Positions 16,533 to 27,360 of a stretch of 64,000 nt of DNA are shown piece after piece. Below the pieces are notes generated by a model. That model saw only the letters and a list, made by a program, of their open reading frames with translations. It had not been told where the DNA came from and made no database searches. Origin of the DNA: Allobosea sp. Tri-44 (GTDB lineage: Bacteria; Pseudomonadota; Alphaproteobacteria; Rhizobiales; Beijerinckiaceae); contig NZ_NBDP01000007.1 in the NCBI RefSeq assembly GCF_004123845.1, forward strand, positions 124,001 to 188,000. The letters are read 5' to 3'. Every line of letters starts with the position of its first letter. The first letter of the stretch is position 1. The position numbers and the translations under genes were made by a program.

Positions 16533-17597
16533 TTATGTCGGCGGATAGGCATGGCGGTCGCCATGGCGATCCTCCGCGACGCCTTGCGCGCCGGGCGTCT
16601 CGCAGCCCGAAAGGAAGGCGGGTCCGACCGGAATCTTGCCGGCCCCACCGGGGATGTCGAGGATATAGGTCGGCTGGCACAGTCCGGAAAGGTTGCCGCG
16701 CAGGCTTTTGACGAGCGCCTGCCCCTCCGCCAGCGAGAGCCGGAAATGGCTGGTGCCCGGCGCGAGATCGGGATGGTGCAGGTAATACGGCTTGACCCGG
16801 TTCTCGACGAAGGCGCGCATCAGCGCCGACAGCGTCTCGACATCGGCATTGACCCCTTTGAGCAGCACACTCTGGCTGACAAGGACATGGCCGGCGTCGA
16901 CCAGACGTTCCAGCGCAGCCTTCGCGTCCCCGGTGAACTCGCGCGGATGGTTGGCGTGGACGGCGATATAGCTCGCCTTGCCGGGAATGCGCAGCGCGCG
17001 GGCATAGTCCACGGTGATGCGCTCGGGCTGCACCATCGGCACGCGCGTATGCCAGCGCGCCACCTTGATGTGGGGGATCGCGGCGAGACGCTTTGCGATC
17101 TCGCGCACACGCCGGGCCGAGAGGATCAGCGGGTCGCCGCCGGTCATGATCACCTCCCAGATTTCCGGCCGGGAGGCGAGATAGGCGAGCGCGGCATCGA
17201 GCTTGTCGCCAGTCAGCGCATCGCCGCCGGGGCCGACCATCTCGCGGCGAAAGCAGAAGCGGCAATAGACCGGGCAGGCATGGACCAGCTTGAGCAGGGC
17301 CCGGTCCGGATAGCGGTGGACGACGCCCTCGACCGGCGAGTGCGCCTCGTCGCCGATCGGGTCGGCCAGCTCCTCCGGCAGCGTTTCAAGCTCGGCCGGT
17401 GCAGGAATGAACTGGCGCGCGATCGGGTCGGTTTCGTCGGACGGATCGATCAGTGCCGCGATCGCCGGCGTCACCGAGACGGCATAGCGCCTGGCGACCT
17501 CGGCCAAAGCCTCACGCCGTTCGGGCAAGACGAGACCGCGCTCGACGAGAGCGTCGACCGTCCTGAGCGGCTGGCCGGGCAGCTGGTGGATCGTCAT
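16533..17597 (-). CDS. epmB: EpmB-like radical SAM lysine 2,3-aminomutase
   Basis: Radical SAM protein of 354 residues of the KamA/EpmB type, predicted to turn L-alpha-lysine into beta-lysine for EF-P modification. The [4Fe-4S] motif is CPVYCRFC, followed by the MTGGDPL block and HPREFTGDAKAALERL. The short length and lack of the extra catabolic-KamA C-terminal domain favour EpmB. It overlaps the end of epmA by four bases and lies near efp, which strongly supports the role. Confidence 0.88.
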   Translation of the reverse strand: MTIHQLPGQPLRTVDALVERGLVLPERREALAEVARRYAVSVTPAIAALIDPSDETDPIARQFIPAPAELETLPEELADPIGDEAHSPVEGVVHRYPDRALLKLVHACPVYCRFCFRREMVGPGGDALTGDKLDAALAYLASRPEIWEVIMTGGDPLILSARRVREIAKRLAAIPHIKVARWHTRVPMVQPERITVDYARALRIPGKASYIAVHANHPREFTGDAKAALERLVDAGHVLVSQSVLLKGVNADVETLSALMRAFVENRVKPYYLHHPDLAPGTSHFRLSLAEGQALVKSLRGNLSGLCQPTYILDIPGGAGKIPVGPAFLSGCETPGAQGVAEDRHGDRHAYPPT

Positions 17598-18658
17598 CGC
17601 CCTCCCCTGCCCGGTTCCGCGACCGGCGTCCAGAGTACATCCTCGATCCGGCGCGCGCCCGTGCAGAGCATGACCAGCCGGTCGAAGCCGAGCGCAATGC
17701 CCGAGGCCTGCGGCATCAGCACGAGCGCTGCGAGGAAGTCCTCGTCGATCGGATAGCGCTCGCCATAGATGCGCTGCTTCTCGTCCATGTCAGCCTCGAA
17801 ACGGCGGCGCTGCTCGTCCGGATCGGTCAGCTCGCCGAAGGCATTGGCGAGCTCGACGCCGCAGGCATAGAGCTCGAAACGCTCGGCGACACGCGGATCG
17901 CCCGGTTTGGGGCGTGCCAGCGCCGCCTCGGAGATCGGGTATTCGCACAGGATGGTGGCGCGGCCGCGGCCGAGCTGCGGATCGATTTTCTCGGACAGGA
18001 TGCGGCTGAAGATGTCGGACCAGCTGTCGTCCCCGGCGAGGCGGATGCCGGTGGCCAGGGCCTGCGCGGCCAGCGCCCCACGATCGGTCGCGCCATCTCC
18101 GGCGAGCGTCGCCATCAGGTCGATGCCAGCATGGCGAGCGAAGGCTTCGTGCAGCGTCAGCCGCTCGGGCTCGGCGAAGGGGTCGACTTCGTTGTCGCGC
18201 CAGCGCAGGACCGCGGTGCCAGCAGCACGCGCAGCCTCGGCCAGCAGCGCGACGCAGTCCCGCATCAGCGCCTCGTAGCCTTCTCCCGCCCGATACCATT
18301 CCAGCATGGTGAACTCGGGATGGTGCAGCGCTGTGCGCTCGCGATTGCGGAAGACGCGGGCGAAATCGAAGATGCGCGGCTCGCCGGCCGCCAACAGCTT
18401 CTTGGCGGCGAATTCCGGCGAGGTGTGCAGATAATAGGGATGGCCGGCGCCGGTATCGTCGACCAGCGTGGTGGCAAAGCCGTGCAGATGCGTCTCGTTA
18501 CCTGGTGAGAGTTGCAGGATCGCCGCCTCGACCTCGATGAAGTCACGCGCCTCGAACCAGCGCCGCAGCGCCGCCTTGATCCGCCCACGCGCCAGCAGTG
18601 CCGGACGCCGGTCAGCATGGATGTCCGGTCGCCAGAAGGGCGGGAGCGTCTCGCTCAT
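17594..18658 (-). CDS. epmA: EF-P lysine ligase EpmA (GenX/PoxA)
   Basis: Class II lysyl-tRNA-synthetase-like enzyme of 354 residues that attaches beta-lysine to EF-P. It lacks the anticodon-binding domain. The class II motifs are present: FDFARVFRNRERTALHHPEFTMLEWY (motif 2) near residue 100, and the C-terminal GIALGFDRLVMLCTGA (motif 3). I chose the ATG at 18658 because it precedes PPFWRPDIHADRRPALLARGR, the usual N-terminus; the longer frame crosses efp. Divergent from efp and coupled to epmB. Confidence 0.95.
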   Translation of the reverse strand: MSETLPPFWRPDIHADRRPALLARGRIKAALRRWFEARDFIEVEAAILQLSPGNETHLHGFATTLVDDTGAGHPYYLHTSPEFAAKKLLAAGEPRIFDFARVFRNRERTALHHPEFTMLEWYRAGEGYEALMRDCVALLAEAARAAGTAVLRWRDNEVDPFAEPERLTLHEAFARHAGIDLMATLAGDGATDRGALAAQALATGIRLAGDDSWSDIFSRILSEKIDPQLGRGRATILCEYPISEAALARPKPGDPRVAERFELYACGVELANAFGELTDPDEQRRRFEADMDEKQRIYGERYPIDEDFLAALVLMPQASGIALGFDRLVMLCTGARRIEDVLWTPVAEPGRGGR

Positions 18659-18790
18659 CGAGCCTCGCTGCGCTGAAAGCCTGCACAAACGGCCTGCGCG
18701 CTTCCGTTTGCGCCCCGAATGCGGTAGTGGCGCGGCACAGGAATTCGCATAGCGCGCGGACAGGGCCCGCGCCAGCCAAGGAAATCGCAC

Positions 18791-19360
18791 GTGGTCAAGG
18801 TCATCGCCTCCTCCGTCCGCAAGGGCAACGTTCTCGATCTCGACGGGCATCTCTGCACCGTCATCTCGGCCGAGAGCTTCTTCCCGGGCAAGGGCACGCC
18901 GACGACGCAGATCGACATGCGTCGCATCTCCGACGGCGTGAAGATGACCCAGCGCTACAAGACGACCGAGCAGGTCGAGCGCGCCTATGTCGAGGATCGC
19001 GACTTCACCTATCTCTACCAGGACGGCGAGCAATACGTCTTCATGAACCCCGAGACCTACGACCAGATCCCTGTCGACGGCGGCGTGGTCGGCGACATGG
19101 CGCCCTACCTCCAGGAAGGCATGAAGGTCTCGCTCTCGGTGTTCGAGGACCGGGCCGTCGCGATCGAGCTGCCGCAGCGCATCACCTGCGAGGTCGCCGA
19201 GACCGAGCCGGTGACCAAGGGCCAGACGGCCTCCTCCTCCTACAAGCCGGCGATCCTGACCAATGGCGTGCGCACCGCCGTGCCGCCGCATATCGGCCCC
19301 GGCACCCGGATCGTGGTGATGACTGCCGATGGCTCCTATGTCGAGCGCGCCAAGGACTGA
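18791..19360 (+). CDS. efp: translation elongation factor P
   Basis: EF-P of 189 residues, which rescues ribosomes stalled at consecutive prolines. Three beta-barrel domains are recognisable. The loop FFPGKGTP carries K34, the residue that EpmA lysylates. The start codon is GTG. It is divergent from epmA-epmB, so the factor and its modification enzymes sit in one locus. EpmC, the hydroxylase, is not in the window. A likely terminator follows at 19412-19435. Confidence 0.97.
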   Translation: MVKVIASSVRKGNVLDLDGHLCTVISAESFFPGKGTPTTQIDMRRISDGVKMTQRYKTTEQVERAYVEDRDFTYLYQDGEQYVFMNPETYDQIPVDGGVVGDMAPYLQEGMKVSLSVFEDRAVAIELPQRITCEVAETEPVTKGQTASSSYKPAILTNGVRTAVPPHIGPGTRIVVMTADGSYVERAKD

Positions 19361-19411
19361 CGCCGGCGCCCGCTGACATCGGCGGGGAAAGGCTTATATC
19401 GGCAGACGCAG

Positions 19412-19435
19412 CGGGCCCTTTCCGGGCCCGTTTTC
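19412..19435 (+). terminator. probable intrinsic terminator of efp
   Basis: GGGCCC-TTTCC-GGGCCC is followed by GTTTTCG, a strong short hairpin with a brief T run about 50 bases after the efp stop. It overlaps the leader of the next gene, which starts at 19453. Confidence 0.7.
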
Positions 19436-19452
19436 GTTGGTGAGGATTTCCG

Positions 19453-19971
19453 ATGCCGCTTTCCGCCTATGCCGCCGTCTTCCCGGGTTTCATCCAGACC
19501 CTGAAGGCGCTCGACGCGATCCTCGACAAGGCGGGCTCTGAGGCGTCCGAGCGCAAGATCCAGCCGGAGGTGCTGCTGTCGAGCCGGCTTGCCCCGGACA
19601 TGCTGTCCTTCACTCGGCAGATCCAGCTGATGTCGGATTTCGCCAAGAACGCCGCGGCGCGGGTCAGCGGAGCGGAAAACCCGCGCTTCCCTGACGAGGA
19701 GAAGAGCTTCGAGGAGCTGAAGGCGCGGATCGCGAAAACCCTCGACTTCATCGCCTCGGTCGACAAGGCGGCGCTCGACGCAGGGCTCGACAAGGACGTG
19801 ACCTTCCCGCGCGGCCCTTCTGCCACCGTGACGATGAAGGGCGCCGACTACCTCACCCGCTTCGCCGTGCCGAACTTCTATTTCCACGCCACGACCGCCT
19901 ACGACATCCTGCGCGAGAACGGCTTTCAGGTCGGCAAGCAGGATTTTCTCAAGGGCGTGTTCGACGCCTGA
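19453..19971 (+). CDS. DUF1993 family protein
   Basis: Protein of 172 residues in the DUF1993 family (DinB-like four-helix fold), function unknown. The N-terminus PLSAYAAVFPGFIQTLKALDAILDKA, the middle LAPDMLSFTRQIQLMSDFAKNAAARVSG and the C-terminal NFYFHATTAYDILRENGFQVGKQDFL are the family blocks. GAGGATTTCCG precedes the ATG. Likely its own transcript or read-through from efp. Confidence 0.85.
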   Translation: MPLSAYAAVFPGFIQTLKALDAILDKAGSEASERKIQPEVLLSSRLAPDMLSFTRQIQLMSDFAKNAAARVSGAENPRFPDEEKSFEELKARIAKTLDFIASVDKAALDAGLDKDVTFPRGPSATVTMKGADYLTRFAVPNFYFHATTAYDILRENGFQVGKQDFLKGVFDA

Positions 19972-19980
19972 GTTGGCGTC

Positions 19981-20136
19981 GTCATTCCGGGGCGCTGCGC
20001 AGCAGCGAGCCCGGAATCCAGAACCACGACGCGTCTCCAATTCGTCATGCTCGCCCTCGTGGCGAGCATCCACGTCTTGAACACCTCATTGCAGGAAGGA
20101 AGGCGTGGATGGTCGGGACAAGCCCGACCATGACGG
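19981..20136. repeat. composite palindromic repeat, GTCATTCCGGGGC type
   Basis: It begins GTCATTCCGGGGCGCTGCGC and has GAGCCCGGAATCCA as its partner arm. It is followed by TCGTCATGCTCGCC and further inverted arms including GGTCGGGACAAGCCCGACC, ending CATGACGG. It lies between the convergent DUF1993 and cardiolipin synthase genes. Related arms occur at 35704, 37554, 21873 and 59288. Confidence 0.75.
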
Positions 20137-20166
20137 TAAGGGGGTTGTCCCGGAAAGCCGCCAGCC

Positions 20167-21624
20167 TCACAGATAGGGTGACCAGAGCCAGAGCATCCGG
20201 TCGAGCAGCCGCAGGGGGAAGGGCCGTGAGCGCAGCCCCTTCAGCGTGACCGGCCGTGCCCTGGCGATCGCGGCATCGATGCGTTGCTCGATACCAATAG
20301 CGAAGCCTTCGTCGAGCACTTCAAGGTCGATCTCGAAGTTCAGCCGCAGCGAGCGTGCGTCGAGGTTGGACGAGCCGACATAGGCCCAGGCGCCGTCGAT
20401 CGCGAGCAGCTTGGAGTGATCGAAGGAGCCGGTGGCGCGCCAGACCTTGCAGCCATCCTTCAGTACCTGGTCGAACTGCGCCCGCATGGCGCGGTCGACC
20501 AGGACGAGGTTGTTGACGTCGGGCACGACGATGTCGATGGCGACCCCGCGCCGTGCCGCGGTGACCAGCGCGCTGATCAATTCCCGGTCCGGCAGGAAAT
20601 AGGGCGACATGATCCGGATCGAGGTCCGCGCCACCGAGAAGGCGCCGATCAGCAGCTTGTGGTTGGTCTCCAGGCTGGCGTCGGGGCCGGATGCGACAGC
20701 ACGCATCAGCACCGTCGGACCTTGCCGAGCCGCCTCCGGCGTGACCGCCCAGATATCGCCGGTGAGCTCCTCCCCCGACGCGAAACGCCAATCCTCGGCC
20801 GCGACGCCGAACAGATCCTCGACGACCGGCCCCTCGACGCGGAAATGCGTATCGTGCGCGGCGGCCTCGCCGGCGAACTCGGAGGTGAAACCCTGGCGGA
20901 TGTTCATGCCGCCGGCGAAGGCGATCCGCCCGTCGACGACCAGCAGCTTGCGGTGCGTGCGCAGGTTCGCATAGGGCAGCCTGAGGCCGACGATGATGTT
21001 GCCGTTGAAGACCTCGGTCGGCACGCCGCTCTTCTGCAGATGGCCGACGATGCTCGGCACCGAATAGCGCGCGCCGACGGCATCGATCAGCACACGCACG
21101 TCGACGCCGCGGCGGACGGCCGCGATCAGCGTATCGGCGATGCGCAGGCCGAGCGGATCGCGATCGAAGATATAGCTCTCCAGGATGATCGAGCGCTCAG
21201 CTGCCGCAATCGCCGCGATCATCGCGGCATAGGCCTCATCGCCGGTCCGCAGTACCGCGATGGCATTACCGGTCTTGAGATGGCGACGCGTCGCCTTGTC
21301 GCCCAGGGTCTTCAGCGCGGCGAAGCGTCGGCCGATATCGCCGGCGATCTCGGCATCCGAGACCTCGAATGTCTGTGCGAGCGGAGCGCTGCCAAGCTTC
21401 GGCTTGCGCTGCGAGACGATCGAGGCGCGGCGGATGCGGTTGATGCCGCCCACCGCATAGATCAGAGGTCCGATGATCGGCGAGAGAACGATGACGCCGA
21501 CCCAGCCGATGGCAGCGCGCACCTCGTCCTTGGTCATCGCTGCGTGGCTGGCCGCGATGACCGTCAGCACCAGCGAGACGAAGCCGAGGATATGCGGCCA
21601 ATAGGCGGAGAGAATCTCCCACAT
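20167..21624 (-). CDS. cls: cardiolipin synthase (phospholipase D family)
   Basis: Inner-membrane enzyme of 485 residues that condenses two phosphatidylglycerols into cardiolipin. Two N-terminal membrane helices (about residues 8-30 and 38-60) carry the PLDNc-type linker. The two HKD motifs are clear: HRKLLVVDGRIAFAGG near residue 222 and HSKLLAIDGAWAYVGSSNLD near residue 403. Length matches ClsA-type enzymes. Transcribed alone, with repeats on both sides. Confidence 0.94.
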   Translation of the reverse strand: MWEILSAYWPHILGFVSLVLTVIAASHAAMTKDEVRAAIGWVGVIVLSPIIGPLIYAVGGINRIRRASIVSQRKPKLGSAPLAQTFEVSDAEIAGDIGRRFAALKTLGDKATRRHLKTGNAIAVLRTGDEAYAAMIAAIAAAERSIILESYIFDRDPLGLRIADTLIAAVRRGVDVRVLIDAVGARYSVPSIVGHLQKSGVPTEVFNGNIIVGLRLPYANLRTHRKLLVVDGRIAFAGGMNIRQGFTSEFAGEAAAHDTHFRVEGPVVEDLFGVAAEDWRFASGEELTGDIWAVTPEAARQGPTVLMRAVASGPDASLETNHKLLIGAFSVARTSIRIMSPYFLPDRELISALVTAARRGVAIDIVVPDVNNLVLVDRAMRAQFDQVLKDGCKVWRATGSFDHSKLLAIDGAWAYVGSSNLDARSLRLNFEIDLEVLDEGFAIGIEQRIDAAIARARPVTLKGLRSRPFPLRLLDRMLWLWSPYL

Positions 21625-21872
21625 GACCGCGACTATCGCATGGGCCGCGAAACCGGCAACGCGGCCAGGCGCCTAAGGACGCGGCCCGGTTTTCATGGAG
21701 CCGGCCCTTGCAATGACAGGATCATCTTCCCATATCGGGTTCACGGCGATGTCGAGGGCGTTCCACCGCCCTCCGTTCCGTTGAAGACGGCCATGAACCC
21801 GAAGCCAGCGACGCCGGATGTACGCGCGCCCTTCCGGACATGGCCGTTGGCGTTTCTAGGCTTCTCAAGCGC
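21625..21872. other. non-coding stretch between cls and a repeat
   Basis: No supported gene. The segment GGACGCGGCCCGG and neighbours form weak inverted repeats near 21640-21690. A 43-codon frame starting at 21793 runs into the repeat at 21873 and has no ribosome site of note, so it is not called. Confidence 0.5.
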
Positions 21873-21979
21873 GTCATGCTCGGGCCTGACCCGAGCATCT
21901 CAGGCCGGATGCGGCTCCGTTTAGCGTCTTCCCGTCACGAGATTCTCGAGTCTGCGCTTCGCTCCGCCCGAGAATGACG
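21873..21979 (+). repeat. composite TCATGCTCGG / GAGAATGACG repeat, copy 1
   Basis: About 107 bases made of a first hairpin (GCTCGGGCCTGACCCGAGC), a linker with CAGGCCGGATGCGGCTCC and CGTCACGAGATTCTCG, and a closing arm CCGAGAATGACG. A second copy in reverse orientation is at 59288-59396, the same length and with roughly a dozen differences by eye. Confidence 0.8.
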
Positions 21980-21989
21980 GACGACCCTT

Positions 21990-22646
21990 TTATCCCTGCA
22001 GGAACGGATTGGTCTGGCGCTCCTCGCCGAGCGTGCTCGCGGGACCATGGCCGGGCAGGAACTGGACGTCGTCGCCGAGCGGCAGCAGCTTGCCCTTGAT
22101 GCCGCCGATCAGGTCCTTGTGGTTGCCATAGGGGAAATCGGTGCGCCCGACCGAGCCGGCGAAGATCGTGTCGCCGGCGAGCAGAAAGCGCAGATCGTTC
22201 TGGAAGAGCGTGACATGGCCGGGCGTATGCCCCGGCACGTGCTGGACGGAGAAACTGACGTCGCCGACCGAGACGCTATCGCCCTCGGCGAGCCAGCGCG
22301 TCGGCGTCACCGCCTGCACACCGCGCATCTCGAACATCAGCCCCTGCTGCGGCAGCGCGTCGAGCAGGAACTTGTCGGCCTCATGCGGGCCGATGATCGG
22401 CAGGTTCAGCACGCCCGCGAGCTCGGTCGCGCCGCCGGCATGGTCGATATGGCCGTGGGTCAGCCAGATCGCGACCGGCGTGACGCCGAGCTCCTTCAGC
22501 GCGCTGCGGATGCGCTCGACATCGCCGCCGGGATCGACGACCGCCGCTTCCTTGGTGCGCGTGCACCAGACGATCGAGCTGTTCTGCTGGAAAGGCGTCA
22601 CCGGCACGACGGCAATGCCGAGCGGAGAGGTCGTATCGCTAGTCAT
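21990..22646 (-). CDS. MBL-fold metallo-hydrolase (glyoxalase II-like, YcbL type)
   Basis: Protein of 218 residues with the metallo-beta-lactamase zinc-binding motif THGHIDHAGG near residue 63, a later histidine in HVPGHTPGHV, and Asp in LLAGDTIFAGSVGR. The FLPGHGP histidine is near the C-terminus. The short length with no C-terminal HAGH domain fits the YcbL class of type II glyoxalases. No linked gene defines its substrate. Confidence 0.85.
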   Translation of the reverse strand: MTSDTTSPLGIAVVPVTPFQQNSSIVWCTRTKEAAVVDPGGDVERIRSALKELGVTPVAIWLTHGHIDHAGGATELAGVLNLPIIGPHEADKFLLDALPQQGLMFEMRGVQAVTPTRWLAEGDSVSVGDVSFSVQHVPGHTPGHVTLFQNDLRFLLAGDTIFAGSVGRTDFPYGNHKDLIGGIKGKLLPLGDDVQFLPGHGPASTLGEERQTNPFLQG

Positions 22647-22898
22647 CCATCATCCCGTGGCTGCTCACATCAGAAACCCGGCGGTGCCATATCGCAGAGC
22701 GGCGATGTGACTGCCATACCTCAAATGCCGCCTTGCCCAAACCCATTCGCCACGCTGCGTTCGAGGATGAGGGGATTGCAGCATTCACATCCATGAGGTG
22801 AAAGGGGATGCATGATGAGGGAACGGATCGGTCCCTCATCCGGGCAATTTAGCAAAAGCAGCTAAGTTTCCGGCGCGTCGATAGGGCAAGCTATTCTT

Positions 22899-23762
22899 AT
22901 GGCAAGCGATCGAACAGAACGGGATTACCGCGCCCGCGTGGCTCGCGCGGTCGCGGCCATCATTGCCGATCCGATGGCCGATCTGCATCTCGATGATCTG
23001 GCACGCCTCGCACATTTCTCACCCTTCCATTTTCACCGCGTCTACGCCGGCGTGGTGGGCGAGACCGTGGCCGCCACGCTCCGTCGCGTCCGGTTGGCTC
23101 TCGCGACACGCCTTCTGACCGGTTCCGATGAAAGCATCACGCAAGTCGCACTGACTGTCGGTTATGACAGCCCGCAAGCCTTCACCCGCGCCTTTCACCA
23201 GTTCACCGGGCAGTCGCCGCGCGCATTCCGGCAGCAGATGAGGCGCGCGATCCTCACTGCCGACGGGGCAGTTGACAACGACGGCGACGATGCAGCCACG
23301 CCGACTGTCGAGATCGTCGAACGACCGGCGCAGCGGTTACATGCGCTGCGGCATACGGGATCGTTCGCGACCATTCCTCATACGCATCGGCAGCTGCGTC
23401 TGCGCGCCGGCACGCGCGCCATCTCGGAGAAATGGGGCGCCTCCTTCGGCAATCCCCAATACGCCGACCGCTTCAGATACTATGCCGCCGTCGCCTCGCC
23501 CGATCCTTGGCCAGAGGGTTCCGAAGTCGAAACGCTCGAGATCCCCGGCGGCCGCTATGCCGTGCAGCGGCTGTTGGGTCCGTACACCCGTATCAACGCC
23601 GCCGCGCAGGCTCTCTACACAAGATGGATGCCGGGCAGCGGCTACGAGCCGGATGATAGGCCGACGCTGGAGCACTATCTCGATACGTCGTCGCGCGGCA
23701 TAGCGCCCGCCGCCCTGCGCACCGACCTGCTCATCCCCATCCGCAGCGCGAGCCCGTCATGA
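22899..23762 (+). CDS. AraC-family regulator with GyrI-like ligand domain
   Basis: Transcription regulator of 287 residues. The N-terminal AraC DNA-binding domain (about residues 15-110) contains LDDLARLAHFSPFHFHRVY and the second helix-turn-helix ITQVALTVGYDSPQAFTRAFHQFTGQSPRAFR. The C-terminal half (about 130-280) is a GyrI-like small-molecule-binding domain. This arrangement resembles Rob/SoxS-type multidrug sensors. It overlaps the next gene, a secreted hydrolase, by four bases, so they share a transcript. Confidence 0.9.
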   Translation: MASDRTERDYRARVARAVAAIIADPMADLHLDDLARLAHFSPFHFHRVYAGVVGETVAATLRRVRLALATRLLTGSDESITQVALTVGYDSPQAFTRAFHQFTGQSPRAFRQQMRRAILTADGAVDNDGDDAATPTVEIVERPAQRLHALRHTGSFATIPHTHRQLRLRAGTRAISEKWGASFGNPQYADRFRYYAAVASPDPWPEGSEVETLEIPGGRYAVQRLLGPYTRINAAAQALYTRWMPGSGYEPDDRPTLEHYLDTSSRGIAPAALRTDLLIPIRSASPS

Positions 23763-24733
23763 ACCTCCGTCGTCTGTTCTCCTGCATCGCCATTAGCCTT
23801 GCGGCCTCGCTGGCGCAGGCGGCCGGGTTCAAGTCCGTCGAAATTCCCGCTGAAGGAGCACTCCAGCCGCTCAAGGGAGCGGTCTGGTATCCATGCACCC
23901 AGCCAAAAAGCGACATACGGCTCGGGCCTTTTGCCATGTCCGTCAGCATGAACTGCCCGCTCGCTAGCGAGAAGCGCCCGCTCATCGTGGTCTCGCACGG
24001 CAGGACCGGGAGCTTCCTCGGACACCGGGACACGGCCGCGGTTCTGGCCGATGCCGGCTTCATCGTCGTCGCGATCAATCATCCCGGCGACACCAGCCTG
24101 GACCAGAGCCGGACGCGCGAGTTCTCGGTCTTCGTCGAGCGGCCGGCCGACATCAAGCGTGCGATCGATTACATGCTCGGCTCATGGCCCGATGCGGCCA
24201 AGATCGATGCCGGGCGCGTCGGGTTCTTCGGCTTCTCGCGGGGCGGCTATACAGGGCTCGTCGCCGTCGGCGCCAATCCACAGTTCGGCAAGCGCCTCAG
24301 GCTCTGTGAAGACAAGAGCGACCCGCTCTGCGAGCAGGTCCGCCTGGGAAAGCTTCCGGAGCTCAGCCATGATCCGCGCATCAAGGCTGCGGTCATCGTC
24401 GATCCGCTCAGCGTCTTCTTTACGGAGGAAAGCTTCAAGAATGTGAGGGTGCCGGTTCAGCTCTGGGGTTCCGAGCGCGGTGGCGACGGCGTGACCCCGG
24501 CCAGCGTCGCTGGCATAGCCGGCCAGCTGCCGACGAAGCCCGATTTTCACGTCGTGCCCGGCTCGCAGCACTTCTCCTTCCTGCCGCCCTGCCCGGCCGA
24601 GCTGGCTCAATCAGCCGCCGAGCTCTGCAGCGATCAGTCCGGTTTCGACCGGGCCGCCTTCCATGCCGACTTCAACGCCAGCGTGCTCGCCTTCTTCAAG
24701 GCGCAGCTGGGCCAGCCGCCAGAGATCAGATAG
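23759..24733 (+). CDS. secreted alpha/beta hydrolase (dienelactone hydrolase-like)
   Basis: Protein of 324 residues with an N-terminal signal peptide ending near SLAQAAG. The nucleophile elbow GFFGFSRGGYTG lies near residue 160, an Asp follows in the mid-region, and a C-terminal histidine occurs in VPGSQHFSFLPP. The pattern matches the large dienelactone hydrolase/PAF-acetylhydrolase-like family. It starts inside the end of the AraC regulator (ATGA overlap), implying co-expression. The substrate is unknown. Confidence 0.8.
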   Translation: MNLRRLFSCIAISLAASLAQAAGFKSVEIPAEGALQPLKGAVWYPCTQPKSDIRLGPFAMSVSMNCPLASEKRPLIVVSHGRTGSFLGHRDTAAVLADAGFIVVAINHPGDTSLDQSRTREFSVFVERPADIKRAIDYMLGSWPDAAKIDAGRVGFFGFSRGGYTGLVAVGANPQFGKRLRLCEDKSDPLCEQVRLGKLPELSHDPRIKAAVIVDPLSVFFTEESFKNVRVPVQLWGSERGGDGVTPASVAGIAGQLPTKPDFHVVPGSQHFSFLPPCPAELAQSAAELCSDQSGFDRAAFHADFNASVLAFFKAQLGQPPEIR

Positions 24734-25062
24734 TCAGCGGCGCCCGCAGCGATTGGCGAGCAGCACGCGGTAGTCGGCGAGCGACTGATCCATCTGGCCG
24801 ACATTCTCCTCGCGCTCGCGGCCGGTCTGGCAGGTGGCGAAGACGGAGCGCGCCTTCTGCAGGAAGCCGACATGGTCGCGCCAGGCGGCGCATTGCGTCG
24901 CCTGATCGGCAGTGGCGACCTGCTGCATGCGATATTGCCGCTGGCGCATCGCCGCCTCGTTCTGGAACAGGTCGCGCGTGCAGGTCGCCGGAACGGGACG
25001 CGGCTGTGCCAGTGCGAGAGTCGGAACCAGAGTCAGCAGGACGGCGACGGCAGCGCGAGCGA

Positions 25063-25066
<4 letters not shown>
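24734..25066 (-). CDS. small secreted protein of unknown function
   Basis: Protein of 110 residues with a clear signal peptide ([20 protein letters not shown]). The mature part is mainly helical and has four cysteines ([23 protein letters not shown]) that could form two disulfides. Its start overlaps the fumarase stop by four bases, so it is translated from the same mRNA. I do not recognise the family. Confidence 0.7.
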
Positions 25067-26679
<1,613 letters not shown>

Positions 26680-26814
26680 CGGCGGCGCTCCGGCGGTTTG
26701 CTGGCGCCGTGTGCGGCGCCTCAAAACTTCGGCCGCGTCATAGCCGCTCGGGGCGAGGCCTCCAAGCCTAGACTGTCATCATTCAAAGGAAGGGCCGCTT
26801 CGGGCAGCCCGTCT

Positions 26815-27276
26815 TCAGGCCGCCTTGGCGGCGGTCTCCGCCAGAATGGCGTAGATCGCGGCCGGGTCATGCGCGTGGCGCACCTGTTCCAGCACCGCCT
26901 GGTTGCGCAGCACGCGCGCGACGCGGGCCAGCGCCTTGAGATGGTCGGCCCCCGCCCCTTCCGGGGCGATCAGCACGAAGACGATATCGACCGGCTGACC
27001 GTCGAGCGCCTCGAAATCGATCGCCTTCTCGGCGCGGGCGAACAGGCCGACGAGCCGATCGATGCCGGCCATGCGGCCGTGCGGAATCGCGATGCCGTCG
27101 CCGATGCCGGTCGAGCCGAGGCGCTCGCGCTGGAGCAGGGCCTCGAACAGCTCGCGTTCGGGTAGGCCGGTCAGCAGGGCAGCGTGCTGCGCCAGTTCCT
27201 GCAGAGCCTGTTTCTTGCTGTTGGCGCGCAACGGCGAGATCACCGCATCGGGCCTGAGAAGATCGGTCAGCGTCAT
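26815..27276 (-). CDS. ptsN: PTS IIA-like nitrogen regulatory protein PtsN (EIIA-Ntr)
   Basis: Phosphoacceptor of 153 residues in the nitrogen phosphotransferase system, acting in regulation rather than sugar import. The phosphorylated histidine lies in GDGIAIPHGRMAGI near residue 66. The fold and length match EIIA-Ntr. Two ATG codons are possible (27288 and 27276); MTLTDLLRPDAVISPL is the family start. It is the last gene of the rpoN-hpf-ptsN set, its usual place. Confidence 0.94.
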   Translation of the reverse strand: MTLTDLLRPDAVISPLRANSKKQALQELAQHAALLTGLPERELFEALLQRERLGSTGIGDGIAIPHGRMAGIDRLVGLFARAEKAIDFEALDGQPVDIVFVLIAPEGAGADHLKALARVARVLRNQAVLEQVRHAHDPAAIYAILAETAAKAA

Positions 27277-27360
27277 AGGCCAATCCATGCATGTCCCGTG
27301 CCGGAACGCGGGCGCCACCGGCATCCCGGCCGGCACCCGAATTCCATCAGCGGCGGGACT

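Noticed and set aside
22650..22898. Small gene between the MBL hydrolase and the AraC regulator
   Set aside because: Short frames on both strands have no ribosome site or signal and odd composition; the stretch is more likely leader and promoter sequence.
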